Both the position numbers and the translations under genes were made by a program. Shown here one piece after another: positions 1 through 8,600 of a stretch of 64,000 nt of DNA. The notes below the pieces were generated by a model. That model worked only from the letters and a program-made list of their open reading frames with translations. It was not told where the DNA came from and made no database searches. Origin of the DNA: Diphasiastrum complanatum (taxonomy: Eukaryota; Streptophyta; Lycopodiopsida; Lycopodiales; Lycopodiaceae); contig CM055098.1 in assembly GCA_029204225.1 (NCBI GenBank), positions 13,481,815 to 13,545,814 on the forward strand. The letters run 5' to 3'. Position 1 is the stretch's first letter. Every line of letters begins with the position of its first letter.

Positions 1-663
1 GCCTTTTTTTCACAGTCTAGAAGGAGGGGATGCTGGAAGCTTGTGTTGTGATCAAAGATCATAAGAAACTTAACTAGAGGAGAGCTAGAAAATTGCAAAT
101 TTTTTTCTTATTATGTTCAGGTACTATCTTAGACTTACCATGGGTGTATACTTAACTATAGGAGCATGACTATTGGAAGCTAGTCAACTGAACGTAGGAA
201 TTTTTAGTCGTTTCAAGTTAGAATCGTCAGAAGGAAAGGATTGGGCAATCAGGGAAGCAATGCTGGATGAATAAATTAACAGAATTGTGGGCAAGAGTCA
301 GCTGAATTTGTTCACTTTATGTTGTAAGATGATGGATTTATATAATTATGGGCAGAATCTATCTATTTTATCTTGTAAGATGGATGGATTAATTTAGTTA
401 TGGGCGCAGGTTGTATAAATTTCTTGCAGATATTTGATTTGTGATAGTAAATTTTTGAGATTTACCCAGCATTTCTATTTGGAAAATATCAAGGAAGTTG
501 CGTTTGTTTGGCTTGTGTTTGATTTGGCAGGCTTCATATGGAATAGCTTAGAGATGTCCTTGGGCTTTGCAGTTGTAAAATATTCAATTGCATTTAATTA
601 GTTTTCCTTGTACAGCTAGCTGAAGGCTTTCTTTTGAAGTATTCATGCAATTTGGCATGACAG
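1..663 (+). other. Partial upstream intron of the WDR3 gene
   Basis: No coding frame here continues the WDR3 protein. The stretch ends in the acceptor CAG at 661-663, directly before the first visible exon. Plant WDR3 proteins carry about 79 residues before the point where this exon starts, so the first exon(s), start codon and promoter should lie upstream of the window. Nothing else was recognised. Confidence 0.6.
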
Positions 664-879
664 GTGGCTGTTGGATACTCTGATGGGAGCATCAAAGTAT
701 GGGATTTTGTCGAAGGGTCATGTGAAACCACACTAAATGGACACAAAGGTGCAGTCACAACGGTGCGATATAACAGGGCAAGTTCACTTCTTGCATCTGG
801 TAGCAAGGACACTGACATTATAGTTTGGGATGCTGTGGGGGAGGTCGGGCTTTTCCGCTTTCGTGGCCATCGAGATCAG
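664..879 (+). CDS. WDR3: WDR3 exon: first visible WD repeats
   Basis: 72 codons, acceptor CAG at 661-663, donor GT at 880. It encodes [13 protein letters not shown], then [14 protein letters not shown] and [12 protein letters not shown], two consecutive WD40 blades, and ends at GHRDQ, where the next blade continues in the following exon. Phase 0 at both ends. Confidence 0.93.
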
Positions 880-2647
880 GTTTCCAGGTTTTAGACCTTC
901 TTGTTGATGTCATTACGGGTGGTTCTGTATATTGATTACTTGGTTGCAAATTGGAATAGTCCTGACTCCCTAGCAGGAGCATTTCCGTTCTTATTATCTT
1001 CTTAACTTGATTCCTAAATATTGCAATTATTTAGCTTCCATTAATCACGTATTCTGATCCCAATATTAAAGGAAAACACAGGCACTTGAAACTATTCATG
1101 AACTTGCAAACTTGTTTGCGTTAGCTCCAGCTTTACCACTATCCATGATTCCAATCTTTTCTTTTCTTTTTGATGCTAACTGCGATGTTATTTTAAATGG
1201 ACCATACATGTCTTTTGGATTCTTATAATGTCCAGGGTTTTGTAAAGCAATCTTTGTTTGCTTTCTTATATGTTTCATTTACAATTGATTGTTGAGGTTC
1301 CAAGTCTAGAGTTTGGCTGCCTTGCATCCGATACATATACCCAGCCTGCAATTATATTAGCCATATTATAAATAGTCATGTTTTATTTAACGAGTTCGTG
1401 TTAAACTTGTCAGATTGCTGCATTTTGCACCAAGTTCTTGTCTTGGAGATATTTTGTTGATCTTTGTAACCAATATTTAAGTTTGTTTGATGTGCCATTA
1501 GGTCACAGATTTGGTGTTTCTTGAAAGAGGTCATAGGCTGATCAGCTGCTCCAAGGATACCTTTGTCAAAGTCTGGGATTTTGATACACAGTCTTGTATA
1601 CAAACTGTAGTTGGTCACAGAAGTGAGGTTTGGTCTATTGATGTGGGACTAAATGAAACATGCTTTGTAACTGGCTCAGCAGACCTTGAACTTCGTGTTT
1701 ATACCATTAACAATCAGCAATACCAGGAGGAGGTAACTATAGAAAGTGCAAGAGCACATTCTAGGAAATTGGAATGTGGAAGTTTGCCTCAAAACAAGTG
1801 GGAAGTGTTAAGGCATTTAGGAGATATCAAGCGACAATCTTCGGAGCGCATAGTGACATTGCGGTTTAATGGGTCTGGAACTCTTTTGGGATGTCAAGTT
1901 GCAGGGAAAGCACTAGAGCTGTATGCAGTTTTGGATAGATCAGATGTGCTGCGCAGAGCAAAGAGAAGAAAAAGTCGAAAAAAAGAAAAGGCTCTAAAAA
2001 GTGGAAGAAAGGAAAGTGATGGAAATGAAGTTTCTCAGGCTGATTTTGGGGGGATAGCTGAAGTTTCTCAGTTTGACACTGCTGATGATTTTGTAGCAAC
2101 TGATCATTTTCAACTTTTACAAATATTAAGAGCAAAGCACAAAATTCGATCTTTTTCCTTCTCTCCTGGGCATTCTAAGAAAGGGTTGCTGAGCTCTATT
2201 GCGTTAGCATTGCACAATAACAGTCTGGAAGTGTATGATGTGCAGAAAGAGAATGCAGCACGAGTATATACAATTGATCTTGCTGGACATAGGTCGGATG
2301 TTCGGGCTGCTGTTCTCAGCTCTGATAGCACTATTCTGATGACTACCAGTCACAATTCTGTGAAGATATGGAACCCACGAACTTGCTCTTGCTTGCGAAC
2401 TATGGAGTCGGGATATGGTTTATGTGGAGTGCTTGTCCCTGGGGATCGGCATTCTGTTGTTGGCACCAAAGGAGGTTCATTGGAAATTTTTAGCATCACA
2501 GCAGGGGAACAGTTGAAAACAGTGGAGGCACATTCTGGTGCCATATGGTCTCTTGCTGCTCTTCCAGATGGATCTGGATTTGTGAGTGGAAGTGCAGACC
2601 ACGATGTCAAATTTTGGGAGTATGAGCTTGTGCAAGAAAATGATAAT

Positions 2648-2687
<40 letters not shown>

Positions 2688-5600
2688 GCACTGAGACTGA
2701 GTTTCTGCAAACACAAAGGCTGCTAGTATGCCTGATAGAAAACTTTTCGACAATTATTCTTATCTTTGGTAATTACTTTAACATTCAAATGACTGAACGC
2801 GCAGTCAGTGCTATCCAAGGTTTTGGACAATAGAAGGATGGCATAAACGAGGTTATATATCAAAATATGAGTTTATGTAGAGGGTACTTTTCTGCTTTCA
2901 GCAAGTAACCACGTTGGGAGAATGCTTTTATGTTTCGGACTTGCACGTTAATGATAGGCTTGTCTGCAGGCAACGAAGCAGTTAAATGTTCGCAATACCC
3001 GTACTTTGAGAATGGCAGAGGATGTTTTGAGTGTACGCATCAGTTTGGATTTCAAATATCTTGCTATTGCACTTCTTGACTCAACAATCAAGGTTGGTTA
3101 TTCATCTATCCACGTCGAGGCTTTGGTAAAACATGACATCTAGATTGGAAACGTTGACTACGATAGTCCTTGTCAAGTGGGTCACTGTTATGAATCTGAT
3201 CACAAATATCGGCATCAAATGAGACATAAGGCAGCAAATGACATTCGGAAAGCAATCTCCAATCAAGAATATAGTCAATGAAAATGTTGAATTGCCGATA
3301 GCTTAGGAAGATTTCTTTTGAAGATCTTCAATAGAAGTCTCCAAAGTAAGAGCTCAAATTATCAACTCAATCAACTAACTACCAACTAATGAGAAGCTTC
3401 AGCTTCTATGTACACTAGTTTAGAAATTTTCAATGCAGAAAACTAAGGGAGGCAGGACATTTCAAGTATTTTTTTCATGTCAAATAAAGAGTGTATCCTA
3501 TCAACTTGATGCTTAGGCCGACTAATAGTAAAGTGGCGCCAAAATAACATGAATGTTGCTGCATATAAGGATATCTCATTGCAACCTAATAGATATAGAG
3601 TGCCATATGAGTGCAAAAACAGGCTTCATCATTTTTGAAAGAGTCCTCTTCTAGAGGCACTAAATTTTGTCCCCCTCTTTCAATTGATGCTGGCTTGTTA
3701 AATTCAAGAAAAGATTGTCATTTGGTTGGGTGGACATAATGGCCATCTGTGGGCCCTCATATACGCCAATGACGCATTTTTTTACATTAGATGGATGAAT
3801 AGATGGAGGTCTCTTAGATCGATGTAGATATAGATAAATAGGTAGATATATATGATAACTATGTGGATGGGTGCAATATAAGAATTTTTGGATGGATTGA
3901 TGATTCGATCGATGGATTATTGGATTGATTAAAGAGGATAAGACTTGGTCTATAAGCTAAGGAGGTGGATCTATACATAAATGGATGGATTTAGAGATAG
4001 TGACATATAGATTTAAGAAATGTAGTCAGAGCATCGCTCTATATTACGTGCATGAATGAGGGCATTCAAAAGTTGTCATATAGTCTAGTGGATGTGATGG
4101 AATAGGAGTCAGGGTTCACTTGCAACCATGAAAGATTTTGAGTCACCATACAAGTTTCGTTGCAGAGCCTATAAAATACCAAAAAACTAGCAATGATGAG
4201 AAGCATATGTAAGGCAAGCAGGGGTGGGGCAAACAAACCTCAAGCAGGCCTTCGTCACTGCCGTATTGTAGTAGTATCCGTGCATTGCTGGATGCATAGA
4301 GCAGCCGCCTGCATTGCTCAATCGATAGTCGGTTCTTCTTCGTGTGCTGCATGGACTAGATGCTCCAGTTCCGCTCACAAGCGGAAGCTGAACAAACTTT
4401 AGGCAGCACTCTCTCGGCCAAGTGCTGGAGCTTTGACGTGGAGCTGCCATAACAACCCCACCATGTCTTTGGATGGAGCTGGTCCTCCCTCCGCTGGCAC
4501 CGATCATGGCCGAAGACCTCGATCCCTCTCTCGAACTTCAGCAAGTCCCCCTCGATGATGCTGAAGCGCTCAGCCCCACCTGATGGCAAAATAACAATTC
4601 CACGAGTCAGTGTCTATACAAGCAAGATCATACGGGCATGAACCATGAAAACCCTCAGAAGATAAATTGAAAATTGCAATGTAATACCTGGCCCTCGATA
4701 GACTCGATCAGCCATTTTCTGTGGAGCTCTTGGTCCCTTGCTTGTCTAGTGGTGCGTCCTAAGGGGTGCAACCTATGGGCGACCGCGTGGATGGGCCTGT
4801 GGAAATAGTCCCACCTCTGCTGCCAAATGTCTAGCAGCTCCTACCTCTTGCAACACCCAACAACACTAGACACATTACAATCATTAGTCTTTTCTCATGC
4901 GAAATTACAAGATGAAATGGAAACATAGCACAGATAGGGGAAATGAATTGTACCTGGCCTCATCCAAGCGGGATCTGGTCAGTGCCTCTCCAATGCGGTC
5001 CATGAACTCGTATGTGAGACCGAGAGTGCACCGCACCCCTCTTGGTCTACTAGGCGCAACACACAATAAATAGGCCGCAGAACATCAATCACGTCTGATG
5101 CCCGTGTCCAGAACTCATCTCCATGTACAGTCACCTGGAAATGAACTGCATCCTCACCACGGCCTTTGAACTCATCGAATACAATGTTGGCCACTGTCCT
5201 CCGCACCTCAATTGGACACCTATAGCCAATTTGACAAATAGGGCCAAAAAAAGCACCAAAAGAGGGCATCATGCTCATAGCTTCTTCTACGTGCCGTAAC
5301 ATTCTAAACTGACGTTCCCGTAGGCATGAGGAAACACTTTGCAGCACTTTACTGTGCTTCTATCTGACACCTACAACTAGTTCTAAACAATCATGGAAAT
5401 TGTAATGTGTAGGCAAGAACTTGAATCATTGAGATTAGTGTCTCCGAGAGACTTCAATCCCTTTTTTTCATCACTGGTATCTAACTTTATCCATACTTGC
5501 AACAACCTGCTTGGTGTGCTGATGAAGTCGGTCGTTTACTTTTTGGCATTTTCAAGAAGTGGTCCAGTATTGCAACGGGCTCCGTCATGCACGTCGTCTG

Positions 5601-8600
5601 TTCCATCCAGTGCTACACGTCGAGACGAGCCCGCATCAACAAATCGGGCTCCAAGCAGTTCAATATACACAGAGAAATGCACATGCACACTCATACACAA
5701 GTTCGAACCTTTTTTTGTTTTTTTGGTTTTTGCTTTGAACTTTGTTTTACTGGCTATTTACTATCTATCAAGGTCAAAATGAGTAAGAAATGTACTAGCA
5801 GTATTCACTTTCTCCGTCAATAACAGTCAGAAGAATAGTATTCGTTTGGCTCTTGAACTGAGATAATGGCAGTTACAAAGGTCACAACTATTGCATCATG
5901 CCCATTGCCATTGTATATTTTGTAGTATTGCATCATGCCCACTGCCATTGTATATTCTAACTTCTCTATATAAATTTGTGAATTTGGATATATTCTAATT
6001 TCACAAATAGATATTTTCCTGTCACTTTAGCGGACATGCAAAGTCTTAATGAATTTTTGTCCAAGTAGTGGCCAGCTGTATGTTCTTATTTGTGTATCTT
6101 GAGAGGGTGCGCATGCGCCTACAACCAATCTAACTTCTCTATATATATTTGTGAAATTGGATATATTCTAATTTCACAAATAGATATTTTTCTGTCACTT
6201 TAGCGGACATGCAAATTCTTAATGAATTTTCGTCCAAGTAGTGGCCAGCTGTATGTTCTTATTTGTGTATCTTGAGAGGGCGTGCATGCCCCTACAGCTA
6301 ATCTAACTTCTCTATATAAATTTGTGAAATTGGATATATTCTAATTTCACAAATAGATATATATGTAGTAAAGGTACACTGTTCTTAGACACTTGAGGGA
6401 ATTTGAAATCAAAATTTTTAGGAAAATGGAAATAAAAATGCTTCTGATGGAATGGTGAACCAGCTAAGCACAGCTTGATATGGTTGCTGGCAAGTACTTT
6501 CACTAGGTAGTCCATTTTAAGGAGATTGATTCTTAGAAATTAGGTGCAGTTACAAAACAAAAACAACACATTCAATCTTGGTGTTACTTCTGAGGCTGTC
6601 ATATGGGACCATTAATACTCGGTCACTATCTACCGAGCCACTGGACAAACAGTTCTGCGTTACGCCATACTCCAAAATCCTTACAATTCTATACTGATCA
6701 GCTGAAAATAGAAATGCATGTTTGTGATTGATAATTCCATGTAAGCGCCACAACCAAGAGAATAATGTATCTATTTATTCCCACAAATTGACAATAATAT
6801 TCTAGGGTGTACCATCACAATGGTTCACATTGCTGTTAATGCAGTTGATTGGTTTTTGGAAGTTGTGCGTGGTCATTACAGTGTACAGTACTGTGTGCAT
6901 AATGGGTATTGGATTTCACTAGCATATAGTATTGCCAAATTGCAGCAGTCTCTAATTACTGTTGGTGTTTTTGTGTTGCTGAACAGAGATCATTCTAATC
7001 GATGTTGGTATTTATAGGTTGGGTGCTGTTTTTGACTTTTTGTATCGTTGCTTTTGGGCAGGTATTTTTTGTTGATTCATTAAAGTTTTTCTTGTCACTC
7101 TATGGTCATAAGCTTCCGGTGCTGTGTATGGACATCTCCTCTGATGGAGCCTTGCTGGTTAGTGGCTCTGCTGACAAAAATATCAAGATATGGGGAATGG
7201 ATTTTGGGGATTGCCATAAATCCATTTTCGCCCACAATGATAGGTACATCCTTGCTATTGCCGGGAGTGTCAATGACAGCTTTTGTTTGAAGTAGCTCGT
7301 AAGCAAAAGCCAGGATGTTTTGGTGTTCCTAAACTTTTGAATTACCTGATTATCCCTCCACTCCCTTTGTGCCTTAGAAATTCATTATGTTCTATAGACC
7401 GGTACTCCATCTGACTGAGACTTACATTTCTTTTGTTCTGGTTATTTCATGTTGAGTTATATTTAATATTATGTCATGCTTCCGACTTATAGCAGTGTCA
7501 AGCATAAGCTCATAGCTATTCCTTGGTTGGTTTTCCAGTGTGATGGCGATACAGTTTGTTCATAATACCCACTATGTTTTTAGTGCCGGGAAAGATCGAT
7601 TGATTAAGTACTGGGATGCAGACAAGTTTGAACTTTTGCTGACATTGGAAGGTCATCAGGCGGAAGTTTGGTGCCTTGCAGTTAGCAGCCTTGGTGATTT
7701 TCTAATAAGTGGATCACACGACCGTTCGATTCGCCGATGGGAACGCACAGATGAGCCTTTTTTCATTGAGGTTTGATAAACTTTCAATGTGTGAAAAGTT
7801 TAATGCTCTTGATGATGTTTACTGAGTTCAGCATGATATTTCAAAAATCAATTTCTCACTTGCTAAATTTGGTTACTTTTGACTATTTTTGAAAAACAGG
7901 CTATTTACTTTCTGGCCTCTATCTCAGTGTAGCTCTTGGAAATTCTTGTGCGTCTGTTCACTTTGCCTGTTTTTTGCAGGAAGAGAGAGAAAAGAGGTTA
8001 GAGACACTTTTTGAAGCTGGATTGGATGATGCCCACTCTGGAATGCATATGTCAAAGGAGGATTTTCCAGAGGAAGGGACTTTTGGAGTTGCTGGGAAGA
8101 AAACTCAAGAGAGCATTACTGCCGCCGATTCTATCATTGAAGCATTGGACATGGCTGAAGCAGAAAAGAATAGGCTTGCAATGCATAAGGTTTGCAGCTA
8201 GACCCAAACATAATCATAAGTGTTCTAGGATTTATTAGTTAAGTGCTAAATAATCTCTTGACACTAAGTTCTTAGTTGGCAGATTGACTTGGTCCTGTGA
8301 ATCTTCATCTAATATCAGCTTCTACCTCAGGTGGAGCGGACTGATGCTGGGAAGACATTGGTCTTTCAACCAAATGCATTATTGTTGGGTCTTTCACCAT
8401 CTGCATATGTTCTTCATGCAGTTTCTTCTGTTCGACCAAGTGAACTTGAACAAGCTCTTCTGGTAAGGCGCATTGTTTTGGCATGTCACTAGTTGGTCTT
8501 AAGCTGCTCGGGTTTTTGTCAAAGCTCATTCTCTTATTTGCCCAAACGCACCAGAGTGAAAAATGTATGCATCTCTCTTCTTATGTCGTGCTCTTTGTGT

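Noticed and set aside
2648-2833. Extension of the large WDR3 reading frame through the CT repeat to 2833
   Set aside because: Family sequence resumes at 2970 after a good acceptor, and the extension is low complexity followed by non-homologous residues.
4219-4234. CAGGGGTGGGGCAAAC as a hAT terminal inverted repeat
   Set aside because: Resembles some hAT ends, but transposase-like sequence appears on both sides and no matching inverted copy was found near 5350-5800.
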